A stretch of 64,000 nt of DNA. It comes from Metabacillus halosaccharovorans (lineage in GTDB: Bacteria; Bacillota; Bacilli; Bacillales; Bacillaceae). Position 1 is the stretch's first letter, and each line of letters begins with the position of its first letter. A program made the position numbers and the translations under genes. The notes under the pieces are model-generated. The model was given only the letters and a program-made list of their open reading frames with translations. It was not told where the DNA came from and did no database searches. The DNA lies in NCBI RefSeq assembly GCF_002019635.1, contig NZ_KV917373.1, positions 193,647-257,646 on the forward strand. Reading direction: 5' to 3'. Below, piece after piece: positions 52,602 through 61,443 of the stretch.

Positions 52602-53615
52602 ATGAAAAAAGGTTGGAAAATTGGTACAGGAATGATGTTAGCTAGCTTTTTAGCACTAGCTGGCTGTGGAAGCAGTGAAAATTCATCTGGTAGCACAGGT
52701 GAAGGAAGCTCTGATTCTGGCAGCTCAGAAAAAACATATACAATAGGTGTAAACCAAATTGTCGAGCATCCATCATTAGATTCAGCACTGGAAGGCTTTC
52801 AAGCTGCATTAAAAGAAAAAGGTCTGGAAGTTGAATATGACGTACAAATTGCTCAGGGAGACCAAAATAACAGTCAAACTATCGCGACTAATTTTGCAGG
52901 GGACAATGTTGATTTAATTTTTGCCAACTCAACACCAAGTGCACAAAGTGCATTGAATGCAACACAAGATATACCGATTGTGTTTACATCTGTTACAGAC
53001 CCGGTCGGCGGAGGACTGGTGAAAAGCTTTGAAGAGCCTGGTGCAAATATAACAGGAACAACAGATACTCACCCTGATGCGATTCCAAATACAGTGAAGT
53101 TTATTGCAGATAATGTTGAAGGAACAAAGGTAGGAATGATTTATAACTCAGGAGAGCAAAACTCTGTTGCACAAATTGATTTAGTTAAGAAAGCAATGGA
53201 AGGGACAGACTTAGAAGTCGTTGAAGCATCTGTTTCTACCTCTGCAGAAGTAAAGCAGGCAACAGAATCATTAGTAGGAAAAGTCGATTCTTTATACGTG
53301 ATTACGGATAATACGGTTGTTTCAGCGTTAGAAAGTGTTATTGGTGTTGCTAGTGATAATGATATCCCGCTATTTGTTGGTGAATTGGATTCTGTAAAAC
53401 GCGGCGGCTTTGCAGCTTATGGATTCGATTACTATGATATCGGCTTTGAAGCAGGAGAAATGGCAGCAAGCATTTTAACTGGTGAGAAGGAAGTAAGTGA
53501 AGTTCCTGTCCAGTATCCGCAAAATCTAAAACTTCAAATCAATGCGAAAGCAGCTGAAGATATGGGAATTGAAATAAAAGAAGAATGGAAAGAAGAAGCA
53601 GAAATTCTTGAATAA
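52602..53615 (+). CDS. ABC transporter substrate-binding lipoprotein (COG2984/TrpX-like)
   Basis: 337 residues. Signal peptide with lipobox LAGC (Cys22), then a Ser/Gly-rich linker (about 23-44), then the periplasmic-binding-like domain from about 45 (TIGVNQIVEHPSLDSALEGF). The phrases GDQNNSQTIATNF, VFTSVTDPVGGGLV and TDNTVVSALES are typical of the family that includes streptococcal TrpX. Substrate could be tryptophan, another amino acid or a purine-like compound; nothing in the leader decides it. The ribosome-binding site is AAAGGGGG. First gene of a three-gene operon. Confidence 0.88.
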   Translation: MKKGWKIGTGMMLASFLALAGCGSSENSSGSTGEGSSDSGSSEKTYTIGVNQIVEHPSLDSALEGFQAALKEKGLEVEYDVQIAQGDQNNSQTIATNFAGDNVDLIFANSTPSAQSALNATQDIPIVFTSVTDPVGGGLVKSFEEPGANITGTTDTHPDAIPNTVKFIADNVEGTKVGMIYNSGEQNSVAQIDLVKKAMEGTDLEVVEASVSTSAEVKQATESLVGKVDSLYVITDNTVVSALESVIGVASDNDIPLFVGELDSVKRGGFAAYGFDYYDIGFEAGEMAASILTGEKEVSEVPVQYPQNLKLQINAKAAEDMGIEIKEEWKEEAEILE

Positions 53616-53627
53616 AGGTGAGGAATT

Positions 53628-54623
53628 ATGTTTACAGCCCTATTTGGATCAGTAGAGTCAGGCTTAATTTATGCGATAATGGCTCTTGGAGTATACCTAT
53701 CATTTCGAATACTAGATTTTCCGGATTTAACAGTAGACGGCAGCTTTGTCACAGGCGCAGCTGTGAGTGCAGTGTTAATTGTCAATGGTGTGAATCCTTT
53801 CTTAGCCACATTAGTCGCATTACTAGTAGGCTTTTTGGCTGGCTGTATCACAGGGGTTTTGCATACGAAAGGAAACATTAACCCGCTTCTATCCGGTATC
53901 TTAATGATGATTGCCTTGTATTCTATTAACCTTCGAATTATGGGCAAATCAAATGTCCCGCTATTACAAGAGGAAACAGTTTTTACTCAATTACTTGATT
54001 GGTGGAACAAGCTTGGAATAGACACTGGTCTAGAGCAGCTCTTTATTTCAATTGGTTTGGAAGGCTATGTACCGAAAACTTGGTCGGTTGTGATCACAAT
54101 GCTGATTATTATTCTAGTCATTAAATTTGCATTGGACTATTTCCTGAAAACAGAGCTTGGACTTGCGATTAGAGCTGTTGGTGATAACCAAAATATGATC
54201 ACAAGCTTTTCAGCAAATACGGATATGTTAAAGATTGTTGGATTAGGTCTTTCGAATGCACTTGTTGCATTTTCCGGTGCCTTTATTGCCCAGTACAATG
54301 GATTTAGTGATGTAGGTATGGGGATTGGAATGATCATCATCGGTTTAGCCTCAGTTATTATCGGGGAGGCATTAGTCGGAACAAAAACGATCGTTCGTGC
54401 TACGATTGCGGTCATTATTGGGGCGATTATCTATCGCCTAATTGTTGCGATGGCCCTTCGAGTTAACTTCTTTGAAACAGGTGATATGAAGCTTATTACA
54501 GCATGTATTGTTATTGGGGCCCTTGTTATCCCGCAAATGGTTGATAAGCAAAAGGATAAACGGAAAAAAAGCTTACGCAGAAAGCGGGGTAATGATATTG
54601 CTTCAACTAGAGCAAATATTTAA
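53628..54623 (+). CDS. ABC transporter permease (COG4120, TrpY-like)
   Basis: 331 residues, about nine membrane segments. The motif LDFPDLTVDGSFVTGAAVSA near residues 25-44 and KTELGLAIRAVGDNQNM (about 170-186) are typical of permeases related to the branched-chain amino acid type. The C-terminus is very basic (KQKDKRKKSLRRKRG). It lies 12 bases after the binding-protein gene and overlaps the ATPase gene by 32 bases. Confidence 0.9.
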   Translation: MFTALFGSVESGLIYAIMALGVYLSFRILDFPDLTVDGSFVTGAAVSAVLIVNGVNPFLATLVALLVGFLAGCITGVLHTKGNINPLLSGILMMIALYSINLRIMGKSNVPLLQEETVFTQLLDWWNKLGIDTGLEQLFISIGLEGYVPKTWSVVITMLIIILVIKFALDYFLKTELGLAIRAVGDNQNMITSFSANTDMLKIVGLGLSNALVAFSGAFIAQYNGFSDVGMGIGMIIIGLASVIIGEALVGTKTIVRATIAVIIGAIIYRLIVAMALRVNFFETGDMKLITACIVIGALVIPQMVDKQKDKRKKSLRRKRGNDIASTRANI

Positions 54624-55392
54624 AGTGTTTAATGAAGGTTCATTAGATGAAAAAATAGCCCTCGACCATCTATCATTATCCTTAAATGAAGGGGATTTCG
54701 TTACAGTTATCGGCAGTAACGGAGCCGGAAAATCAACACTTCTAAATGTGATTGCCGGACGAATAACTCCTGATGATGGTGATGTACGCATAAAGAATCA
54801 ATCAATGCTTGATGTCAGGGAGTTTAAAAGGTCACGATATATCGGACGGGTGTTCCAGGACCCTATGGCTGGAACATCTCCAACACTGACAATTGAAGAA
54901 AACTTAGCGATCGCTTATTCGCGTGTTCACAAGAGAACATTAAGACCAGGTGTAACAGCAAAAAGACGAGTGTTCTTCAAAGAACAGTTAGAGATGCTGG
55001 GATTAGGCCTTGAAAACCGTTTATCCGCTAAAGTTGGTTTATTATCCGGAGGAGAGCGCCAAGCTTTATCGCTATTAATGGCTACTTTTACAAAGCCTGA
55101 TATCCTTTTACTCGACGAACACACAGCTGCCCTTGATCCATCACGTGCAGAGCTGATTACTAACTTAACAAAAAAGCTTGTTGAAAAAGGGAATTTAACA
55201 ACGTTAATGATTACACATAATATGCAACAGGCTGTTGATCTTGGAAATCGTTTAATCATGATGGATAAAGGAAACATTGTGTTCCAGGCAGAAGGAGAAC
55301 AAAAGCAAGGCTTAACGGTGAACTCTTTACTCGAGGAATTTTCAAAAATAAAATCAGATAGCTCTTTATCAGATAAGGCGCTATTAATTTAA
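54592..55392 (+). CDS. ABC transporter ATP-binding protein (COG1101, TrpZ-like)
   Basis: 266 residues. Walker A GSNGAGKST (about 37-45), signature LLSGGERQALSLLMA, Walker B ILLLDEHTAALDP with His instead of Pro after the catalytic Glu (DEH), a known feature of this subfamily. Start ATG 54592 lies inside the end of the permease gene with GCGGGG just before; the longer reading frame from 54508 has no ribosome-binding site and does not match the family. Completes the importer. Confidence 0.9.
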   Translation: MILLQLEQIFKVFNEGSLDEKIALDHLSLSLNEGDFVTVIGSNGAGKSTLLNVIAGRITPDDGDVRIKNQSMLDVREFKRSRYIGRVFQDPMAGTSPTLTIEENLAIAYSRVHKRTLRPGVTAKRRVFFKEQLEMLGLGLENRLSAKVGLLSGGERQALSLLMATFTKPDILLLDEHTAALDPSRAELITNLTKKLVEKGNLTTLMITHNMQQAVDLGNRLIMMDKGNIVFQAEGEQKQGLTVNSLLEEFSKIKSDSSLSDKALLI

Positions 55393-55430
55393 AAGGTACA
55401 TGCTCCAAAAGTGGGGCATGTACCTTTTTT
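55391..55430. terminator. Terminator between the ABC operon and nagB
   Basis: AAAAGGTACATGC...GCATGTACCTTTT, a 13-bp stem with T runs on both sides; serves both converging operons. Confidence 0.88.
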
Positions 55431-56175
55431 ACATAGCCTTAGTCGTTTTTTTAACGCCTCTTAATGCTTCTTCATCAGCAATCACAATAGTATTCGGATG
55501 GTTATTTAGGATGGATGCAGGGAACAATTCTGTCACTTCTCCATTTAAAAGCTCAACCATTGCCTGTTGTTTTGCTTTACCTGAAGCTAAAAGAATAATT
55601 TCCTTGCTTTGAAAAATCGTATGAATTCCCATTGTAATGGCTTGTTTTGGGACATCTTCTAGTCGATCAAAAAATCGGGCATTTGCTTCTCGGGTGGAAT
55701 CAGCTAAATCAACAACATGTGTTTTTGATTGAAAGGAGGTTCCAGGCTCATTAAAGCCTATATGTCCGTTTGCACCTATTCCTAATAACTGAAGGTCTAT
55801 TCCCCCGGCATTCTTAATCATATTTTCATATGCTTCACATTCTGCTTCCGTGTTTTCATTTGTCCCTGACGGAATATGCGTTTGCTCTACTGAAATACCA
55901 ATATGTTTAAAAAGATTTTCATTCATATAGTGGAAATAGCTGTTTGGATCATCTTTTTTAAGGCCGATGTATTCGTCTAAGTTAAATGTTTTTATGTGAG
56001 TGTAGGAAGTTTTATTTTGCGAATAGTCTTTAATTAATTCCTGATAGACTCCCTTTGGTGTTCCGCCTGTAGCAAGGCCTATATTTAGCTGAGAGCTGTT
56101 TTTAATCTTTTTTAACATATATTCCGCAGCTTTTTTACTCATTTCCTCATAATCTTTCACTTCAATGATTTTCAA
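55429..56175 (-). CDS. nagB: Glucosamine-6-phosphate deaminase NagB
   Basis: 248 residues. LATGGTPKGVYQEL (phosphate loop), FNLDEYIGL with the catalytic Asp, and GIGANGHIGFNEPG with the catalytic His are all present. It converts glucosamine-6-phosphate to fructose-6-phosphate and ammonia. I chose TTG 56173-56175: the product then begins MKIIEVKDYEEM like its relatives, and GAGGAG lies nine bases before. ATG 56182-56184 follows the same GAGGAG with no gap. It overlaps nagA by 14 bases, so the two are coupled. Confidence 0.94.
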   Translation of the reverse strand: MKIIEVKDYEEMSKKAAEYMLKKIKNSSQLNIGLATGGTPKGVYQELIKDYSQNKTSYTHIKTFNLDEYIGLKKDDPNSYFHYMNENLFKHIGISVEQTHIPSGTNENTEAECEAYENMIKNAGGIDLQLLGIGANGHIGFNEPGTSFQSKTHVVDLADSTREANARFFDRLEDVPKQAITMGIHTIFQSKEIILLASGKAKQQAMVELLNGEVTELFPASILNNHPNTIVIADEEALRGVKKTTKAM

Positions 56176-57370
56176 GGTTGTCATCTCCTCTTGCAAAAGC
56201 GATTTTTCCTTTACAAATTGTCATATATACATCCTTGTTTTCATCAAGGATGACGAGGTCAGCATCTTTTCCGTTCGCTATACTACCTTTACGATCAAAA
56301 ACATTTAGTTGCTTAGCTGGATTTTCACAAGCCATTTTAATCGCGCTCTCCATACTGCAACCAGTAAATGTTTGGATATTTTTAAAGGCATCAATCATTT
56401 TAAGTACACTGCCAGCCAAAGTATTTTCATCGAGCAGTGCCTTCCCGTTTGTAACGGTAACCATCTGACCGCCCAAGTCATAACTACCATCTTCAAGCCA
56501 TTTTGCTCTCATTGCATCAGTAATTAACATCATTCTTTCATCTGTAATCTGTTTATAAGCAACTTTTACGATTTCAGGAGAAACATGTATCCCATCTGCA
56601 ATAATTTCTACCATTAGCTCATCCCTTAGGAAAGCTGACCCTACAATTCCCGGATCACGGTGGTGAAGGCCTGTCATTTGATTAAATAAATGTGTTACAT
56701 GTGTAAGACCGTGATCAATGGCTTCTAAAACTTGAGAATAAGATGCTTCAGAATGGGCAATTGAAGAAATAATATTTTTATTCTTTAGATAGTCTAAAAG
56801 CTCACTTCCTCCTGGGAGTTCTGGAGCAAGAGTAACTACCTTAATATGATGATTGGATAATGATTCAAGTTGTTTAAATAATTGAGTGTCTGGATCAGCT
56901 ATATGCTGAACAGGCTGGGCGCCAGCTTTACCTTTATGAATAAACGGACCTTCCAAGTGAATCCCTAACACTTCGGCATTACCTTCAGATTGAAAGGAGT
57001 TGATATATTCTCCGGCATTTACTAACGATTTTTTTATCTCGTTTATATCCTCTGTTATCGTCGTTGCCAAGAAACTAGTTGTTCCTTCTTTTGGAAGGGT
57101 GGAAGCCATTATATCAAGAGCTTCTCTTGTCGCATCCATCGTATCAGCACCATTCACACCATGAATATGAAGGTCGATCATACCAGGGATAATACTATAG
57201 CCTTCTGGTAAGGTAATCAGTTGATAATCTTTTGAAGATAGAGGTTCAGTAGATTTGCTTATCTTTGTTATTTTCCCATCATCAATTTGAACAAAACCGG
57301 ATTGTAACGTTTGCTCTTCGGTATAAATGGTTCCTTGCTTAATGATTAATTTGTCTGAAATGATTTCCAT
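56162..57370 (-). CDS. nagA: N-acetylglucosamine-6-phosphate deacetylase NagA
   Basis: 402 residues of the amidohydrolase superfamily. Metal site HIHGVNG after MIDLHI (about residues 66-73), Glu in GIHLEGPFIHKGKAGAQ, His residues in SIAHSEASY and THLFNQMTGLHHRDPG, and the catalytic Asp in LITDAMRAK. It removes the acetyl group from GlcNAc-6-phosphate, feeding NagB. AAAGGGGG precedes the ATG. Its promoter (TAGACA-17-TATCCT on the minus strand) is built into an operator half of the nagA/nagE gap. Confidence 0.96.
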   Translation of the reverse strand: MEIISDKLIIKQGTIYTEEQTLQSGFVQIDDGKITKISKSTEPLSSKDYQLITLPEGYSIIPGMIDLHIHGVNGADTMDATREALDIMASTLPKEGTTSFLATTITEDINEIKKSLVNAGEYINSFQSEGNAEVLGIHLEGPFIHKGKAGAQPVQHIADPDTQLFKQLESLSNHHIKVVTLAPELPGGSELLDYLKNKNIISSIAHSEASYSQVLEAIDHGLTHVTHLFNQMTGLHHRDPGIVGSAFLRDELMVEIIADGIHVSPEIVKVAYKQITDERMMLITDAMRAKWLEDGSYDLGGQMVTVTNGKALLDENTLAGSVLKMIDAFKNIQTFTGCSMESAIKMACENPAKQLNVFDRKGSIANGKDADLVILDENKDVYMTICKGKIAFARGDDNLENH

Positions 57371-57441
57371 GTAAAAACCCCCTTTGAATAGTATTAGAGG
57401 AAAAGGTATAAATTATGAATATAGGATACCACCTCTTTATA

Positions 57442-57459
57442 TAGTTGTCTATACCAGTT
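57442..57459 (-). promoter_or_regulatory. NagR-type operator with nagA promoter
   Basis: On the minus strand CTGGTATAGACAACTA. The TAGACA is also a -35 box, followed after 17 bases by TATCCT (-10). The TGGTATAGACA core is identical to the plus-strand site at 57522. Confidence 0.7.
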
Positions 57460-57520
57460 AAAAACCATGTATGTTAATCTTACAAAGAATATGACAAATA
57501 TAATTGTTTGTTATATAAAA

Positions 57521-57541
57521 TTGGTATAGACATCTATACTC
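57521..57541 (+). promoter_or_regulatory. NagR-type operator with nagE promoter
   Basis: TTGGTATAGACATCTATACTC contains the inverted repeat GTATAGA..TCTATAC. TAGACA (57527-57532), 17 bases and TACTAT (57550-57555) form the promoter. HutC/GntR regulators such as NagR (YvoA) bind sites of this form. Confidence 0.72.
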
Positions 57542-57561
57542 AACGATGTTACTATATGCTT

Positions 57562-57576
57562 ATGAAACGCTTTCAC
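57562..57576 (+). promoter_or_regulatory. cre site (CcpA) before nagE
   Basis: ATGAAACGCTTTCAC fits the cre consensus WTGNAANCGNWNNCW, with palindromic core TGAAA-CGC-TTTCA. It begins about seven bases after the -10 box of nagE, a position suited to catabolite repression. Confidence 0.82.
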
Positions 57577-57648
57577 GTTTGTGAGAGTGCTATAAAGCAA
57601 AATGGTCTAATTTTATTCCGTTATATAAATGGATAGGGGGAAGTCAAC

Positions 57649-59100
57649 ATGATGAAATACTTACAAAACATTGGACGGTCATTGATGTTACCAGTAGCCG
57701 TTCTGCCAGCTGCAGCGATATTAATGGGGATTGGTTATTGGATTGATCCGGCTGGATGGGGCGCAGGAAACCCTGTAGCTGCATTCTTAATTAAAGCTGG
57801 TTCCTCAATTATCGACAATATGTCTATTCTTTTTGCAGTAGGTGTGGCATTGGGAATGTCCAAAAACAGAGATGGATCTGCTGCACTAAGTGGTTTAGTA
57901 GCTTTCCTTGTTATTACAACATTACTTTCGACTGATACGGTTGCGATGTTACAGGGAATTGATGCAGAATCAGTGAATCCGGCTTTTGGAAAAATCGAGA
58001 ATCAGTTCGTTGGAATTCTATCAGGGATTGTTGCTTCTATAATGTACAACCGGTTTAGCGAAGTTCAGCTGCCAGCAGCGTTAGCTTTCTTTAGTGGAAA
58101 ACGATTAGTCCCAATAATGTCAGCTGTATCTATGCTGGTTGTGTCATTGGTTCTCTTTTTCGCATGGCCTGTTATTTTTACAGGATTAGTTTCTTTTGGA
58201 ACAGCTATCAGTAAATTGGAGTTTATTGGAGCAGGATTATATGGATTCTTTAATCGTTTGTTAATACCAACAGGTTTACATCACGCATTAAACTCGGTAT
58301 TTTGGTTTGATGTAGCGGGAATTAATGATATTGGAAATTTCTGGGCTGGAACTGGTACAAAAGGAGTTACAGGTATGTATCAGGCTGGATTCTTCCCGAT
58401 TATGATGTTTGGTTTACCGGCAGCAGCCCTAGCTATGTATCATACAGCAAAAACAAAGCGTAAAAAACAAGCTGCATCACTAATGTTAGCGGCAGGTTTT
58501 GCTTCATTCTTTACTGGTGTAACAGAACCTCTTGAATTTTCATTTATGTTTTTAGCACCTGCACTTTATGTTGTTCACGCAGCCTTAACAGGGATATCCT
58601 TAGCAATTGCTTCATTTTTCCATTGGACGGCTGGATTTGGTTTTAGTGCAGGATTAGTCGACTTTGTCCTAAGCTCAAGATTACCGTTAGCAAATCAACC
58701 ATATATGCTTTTATTACAAGGGTTAGCATTTGCTGTTATCTACTATGTATTGTTTAGATTTTTAATCACCAAGTTTAACTTGGCTACACCAGGTAGAGAA
58801 GCTGAAACAGAAGAATCGAATCATGAGACTGAAGAAGGAACCGTTACTTCAGAAAATAAATTTGCAAGGATGGCAAACGTCATTTATGAAGGACTTGGCG
58901 GAGATGAGAATGTTACATCTGTAGATAACTGTGTTACGCGATTAAGAATTGAAGTAAAAGACATGGATGCTGTTGATCAAAACAAAATTAAATCAGCCGG
59001 TATTCCGGGTATCAACATAGTTGGACCACAAAGCATCCAGGTCATTGTAGGAACACAAGTACAATTTGTGGCAGATGAAATGGCTAAGATAAGGAAATAA
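57649..59100 (+). CDS. nagE: GlcNAc-specific PTS transporter IICB
   Basis: 483 residues. The IIC domain (about 1-370) has ten or so hydrophobic segments and family phrases PVAVLPAAAILMGIGYW, GLHHALNSVFWFD and GVTEPLEFSFMF. After an acidic linker (about 380-398) comes IIB with the phosphocysteine Cys428 in DNCVTRLRIEV. There is no IIA domain, so a separate IIA-glucose-type protein must serve it, as in B. subtilis NagP. It takes up and phosphorylates N-acetylglucosamine. The leader holds the operator and the cre. Confidence 0.93.
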   Translation: MMKYLQNIGRSLMLPVAVLPAAAILMGIGYWIDPAGWGAGNPVAAFLIKAGSSIIDNMSILFAVGVALGMSKNRDGSAALSGLVAFLVITTLLSTDTVAMLQGIDAESVNPAFGKIENQFVGILSGIVASIMYNRFSEVQLPAALAFFSGKRLVPIMSAVSMLVVSLVLFFAWPVIFTGLVSFGTAISKLEFIGAGLYGFFNRLLIPTGLHHALNSVFWFDVAGINDIGNFWAGTGTKGVTGMYQAGFFPIMMFGLPAAALAMYHTAKTKRKKQAASLMLAAGFASFFTGVTEPLEFSFMFLAPALYVVHAALTGISLAIASFFHWTAGFGFSAGLVDFVLSSRLPLANQPYMLLLQGLAFAVIYYVLFRFLITKFNLATPGREAETEESNHETEEGTVTSENKFARMANVIYEGLGGDENVTSVDNCVTRLRIEVKDMDAVDQNKIKSAGIPGINIVGPQSIQVIVGTQVQFVADEMAKIRK

Positions 59101-59108
59101 ATAAAAAG

Positions 59109-59139
59109 GAAAACTACCTGTTATGTTCAGGTAGTTTTC
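59109..59139 (+). terminator. Terminator between nagE and the GntR gene
   Basis: GAAAACTACCTG-TTATGTT-CAGGTAGTTTTC followed by TATTTTATTTG. Twelve perfect pairs; it probably reduces, and may stop, readthrough into the regulator gene. Confidence 0.8.
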
Positions 59140-59197
59140 TATTTTATTTGTAAATATACTATAATGAAGAAGAGTGAAATTGAAAGGGGATCTTTAT

Positions 59198-59923
59198 GTG
59201 GTAGACAAAAATTCTCCTCTTCCATTGTATTATCAGTTAGAAGAGCAAATAAAAAAAACAATAGAAACCGAAGAGTTGCAACCAGGTGATGCTTTGCCAT
59301 CAGAAAGAGAGCTTTCAGAAAGCTATCAGATAAGTCGTATGACTGTACGTCAAGCCATAACAAACCTTGTAAACAAGGGATATCTTTTTCGGGAAAAAGG
59401 GAAAGGAACCTTTGTTTCCAGTCAAAAATTTGAACAAAATCTACAAGGTCTTACAAGTTTTACCGAAGATATGAAAGCCCGCAATTTAGTTCCGGGAAGT
59501 AAGTTACTGCATTTTGAAATATACCCGGCAGACAAAGATATAAGGGCAACACTTTCTCTCAAAGATGAAGAGCTTATTTATAAAATAAAGCGTCTTCGCC
59601 TAGCAAATAATGAACCGATCGCTGTAGAGACCAGTTATCTTCCTGTAAGTCTGGTTCCTGGTTTAACACCAGATATATTGGCGAGCTCTCTATATACTTA
59701 TATTGAAAATGAGTTGGAATTAACGATCGGACATGCATCCCAAACAGTCGAGGCTGCCATTGTTGATGCTGAAGATCAACAGCATTTACACATAAATAAA
59801 GGTGTTCCGGTCCTGCTCATACAACGGGAAACATTTTTGGAAAATGGCACTCCCCTTGAGCTTGTAAGATCCTCCTATCGTGCAGACAGGTATAAATTTA
59901 AAATTGATATCGAGAGAAAATAA
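59198..59923 (+). CDS. nagR: GntR/HutC family regulator, NagR (YvoA)-like
   Basis: 241 residues from GTG 59198, eight bases after AAAGGGG. The N-terminal winged helix (PLYYQLEEQIKKTIETEELQ, SERELSESYQISRMTVRQAI, LFREKGKGTFV) is followed by a UTRA effector domain (LTSFTEDMKARNLVPGSKL, RLRLANNEPIAVETSYLP, VLLIQRETF). Such proteins release DNA on binding GlcNAc-6-P or GlcN-6-P. Its genomic place and the matching operators in the nagA/nagE gap make it the likely repressor of both. The gene symbol is by context. Confidence 0.87.
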   Translation: MVDKNSPLPLYYQLEEQIKKTIETEELQPGDALPSERELSESYQISRMTVRQAITNLVNKGYLFREKGKGTFVSSQKFEQNLQGLTSFTEDMKARNLVPGSKLLHFEIYPADKDIRATLSLKDEELIYKIKRLRLANNEPIAVETSYLPVSLVPGLTPDILASSLYTYIENELELTIGHASQTVEAAIVDAEDQQHLHINKGVPVLLIQRETFLENGTPLELVRSSYRADRYKFKIDIERK

Positions 59924-59963
59924 AAATGAGCCCAACCTTTTATACTGAGGTAGGGCTCATTTT
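59923..59963. terminator. Terminator between convergent nagR and SIS gene
   Basis: AAAATGAGCCC...GGGCTCATTTT, an 11-bp stem with A/T runs on both sides. Confidence 0.8.
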
Positions 59964-60000
59964 CTATCTTAAATTGGAATTCACGATAAGTCGATTTTAA

Positions 60001-60741
60001 CTAATCAAACTTAAGCAACGGAATTCGATCGCTATACTGCTCAATCAATCGTTGATTATGCTCATCTGCCCCATCGATATTACCACTTAAAAAAACAGGT
60101 GCATGGAATCCATTGTTTACCATCATTTTTATTGCTTCAGCAAAGATCGCATTTAGCATTGTTGCTCCAATAATTGTTGAAGTTGGACCGAATGGAGTTG
60201 AGGAATGTTCAAATGTAAGAGCAGCATCTCCTTTTGTCGTATGATTATTAAGGGCTAAATCAACAACTTGAGATAGGAATTTACCACTTGTATGTCTTGA
60301 TGCTTTTCCGTCTACATAATAAAAGGAGCTTATTCCTACCACATATGCCCCCAGATTTTTAGCGTGTATGGCCACATCAATTGGGACTGGATTCAATCCG
60401 GAGGTTGAAATGACGATAATCAAATCTTGAGGCTGGATATCTTGGTTATAGATAAACTTTTCGGCATAATCGTTTTGCCTTTCAAGATAAGAAGATTTTA
60501 CTGCCCCTTTATGAAGCATTAATTCCTCAATAAAGACCGGTTTAACAGGAGCTAAGCCACCTGCGCGATAAAACATTTCCTCTGTTAACATGTGAGAGTG
60601 ACCACATCCAAAAAGATGGATAATCCCATTTGCTTGAATGGTAGTTGCGATTTTCTCTGCTGCAACTAGCATCGATTTTTTTTCCTGTTCTAGCACATGT
60701 TGAAGCTTTTCCTGGATTTTTTCAAAATAATGTATGAGCAT
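60001..60741 (-). CDS. SIS domain sugar-phosphate-binding protein (UPF0309-like)
   Basis: 246 residues from ATG 60739-60741, preceded by GAGGGTGAAG. A helical N-terminus (1-35) is followed by the SIS fold with GIIHLFGCGHSHMLTEEMF and IVISTSGLNPVPIDVA, the phosphosugar-binding serines. It resembles UPF0309 proteins of Bacilli, which are often placed beside amino-sugar genes. Reaction unknown: isomerase, or a MurNAc-6-phosphate-type binding protein. Its place beside the GlcNAc genes favours an amino-sugar phosphate. Confidence 0.83.
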   Translation of the reverse strand: MLIHYFEKIQEKLQHVLEQEKKSMLVAAEKIATTIQANGIIHLFGCGHSHMLTEEMFYRAGGLAPVKPVFIEELMLHKGAVKSSYLERQNDYAEKFIYNQDIQPQDLIIVISTSGLNPVPIDVAIHAKNLGAYVVGISSFYYVDGKASRHTSGKFLSQVVDLALNNHTTKGDAALTFEHSSTPFGPTSTIIGATMLNAIFAEAIKMMVNNGFHAPVFLSGNIDGADEHNQRLIEQYSDRIPLLKFD

Positions 60742-60805
60742 TTTCTTCACCCTCAATAGATTAGCATAGTTCCAATTTACTTCATTAAGAAGGAAAAGAA
60801 AAGTG

Positions 60806-60843
60806 TTGTATGTAATAAAATACGAATGTATACTATATTATAC
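60806..60843 (+). promoter_or_regulatory. Promoter and palindrome before the XRE-cupin gene
   Basis: -35 TTGTAT (60806-60811), 17 bases, -10 TATACT (60829-60834). The palindrome GTATA-CTATAT-TATAC (60828-60843) covers the -10 box, a likely site of self-repression. Confidence 0.6.
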
Positions 60844-60867
60844 GATGGCAATATATGGGGGAATATG

Positions 60868-61419
60868 ATGAATTCAATTCAAACTCAAATCGCAGAGAAT
60901 TTAAAACAAATACGCAAGCTTAGGGGATATAGCTATGATCAGTTGGCAAGTTTGACTGGTGTTAGCAAAGGAATGCTTTCGCAAATTGAAAAAGGGGAAT
61001 CAAGTCCAACCGTTAATACGCTATGGAAGATAGCGAATGGACTTCAGGTTTCATTTTCATCACTTGTTGAGGAGAATAAACCCGCTGTCTCTGTTATAAG
61101 GTTACATGAAAAAAGTGCGGTCATGGAGAACGGGGAACAGTTTCAAGTATACCCTTATTTTCCATTTGATTCTTCTAAAAAATTTGAAATCTACTTTATT
61201 GAAATGAAACCGGGATGTATTCACACTTCAGACCGTCATCATGGAAGTGTTGAAGAATATGTACTTGTATGTGAAGGGGAAGCCAAAGTCTCAATAACGG
61301 AAGAGTCTTATCTATTAAAAAAAGGTGATTCGATGAAATTTCAAGCAGCCCACTCACATACGTATGCCAATGAAACAAATCAAATAACAAGCTTTTATTT
61401 ATTAATTTATTATTCTTAA
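60868..61419 (+). CDS. XRE family regulator with cupin domain
   Basis: 183 residues. The helix-turn-helix is at about residues 5-60 (IAENLKQIRKLRGYSYDQLA, SKGMLSQIEKGESSPTVNTL). The cupin barrel is at about 105-180 (HHGSVEEYVLVCEGEAKVSI, LLKKGDSMKFQAAHSHTYAN). Such fusions sense a small ligand in the cupin. ATG 60868 is five bases after GGGGGA. azlC starts 24 bases after its stop, so the regulator probably controls the branched-chain amino acid exporter genes that follow. Confidence 0.88.
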   Translation: MNSIQTQIAENLKQIRKLRGYSYDQLASLTGVSKGMLSQIEKGESSPTVNTLWKIANGLQVSFSSLVEENKPAVSVIRLHEKSAVMENGEQFQVYPYFPFDSSKKFEIYFIEMKPGCIHTSDRHHGSVEEYVLVCEGEAKVSITEESYLLKKGDSMKFQAAHSHTYANETNQITSFYLLIYYS

Positions 61420-61443
61420 TTTGCAGCAATAGGAGGTATTTGT

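Noticed and set aside
53618..53881. 87-codon plus-strand frame at the start of the permease gene
   Set aside because: It overlaps the permease gene in another frame, and the permease frame carries the family motifs.
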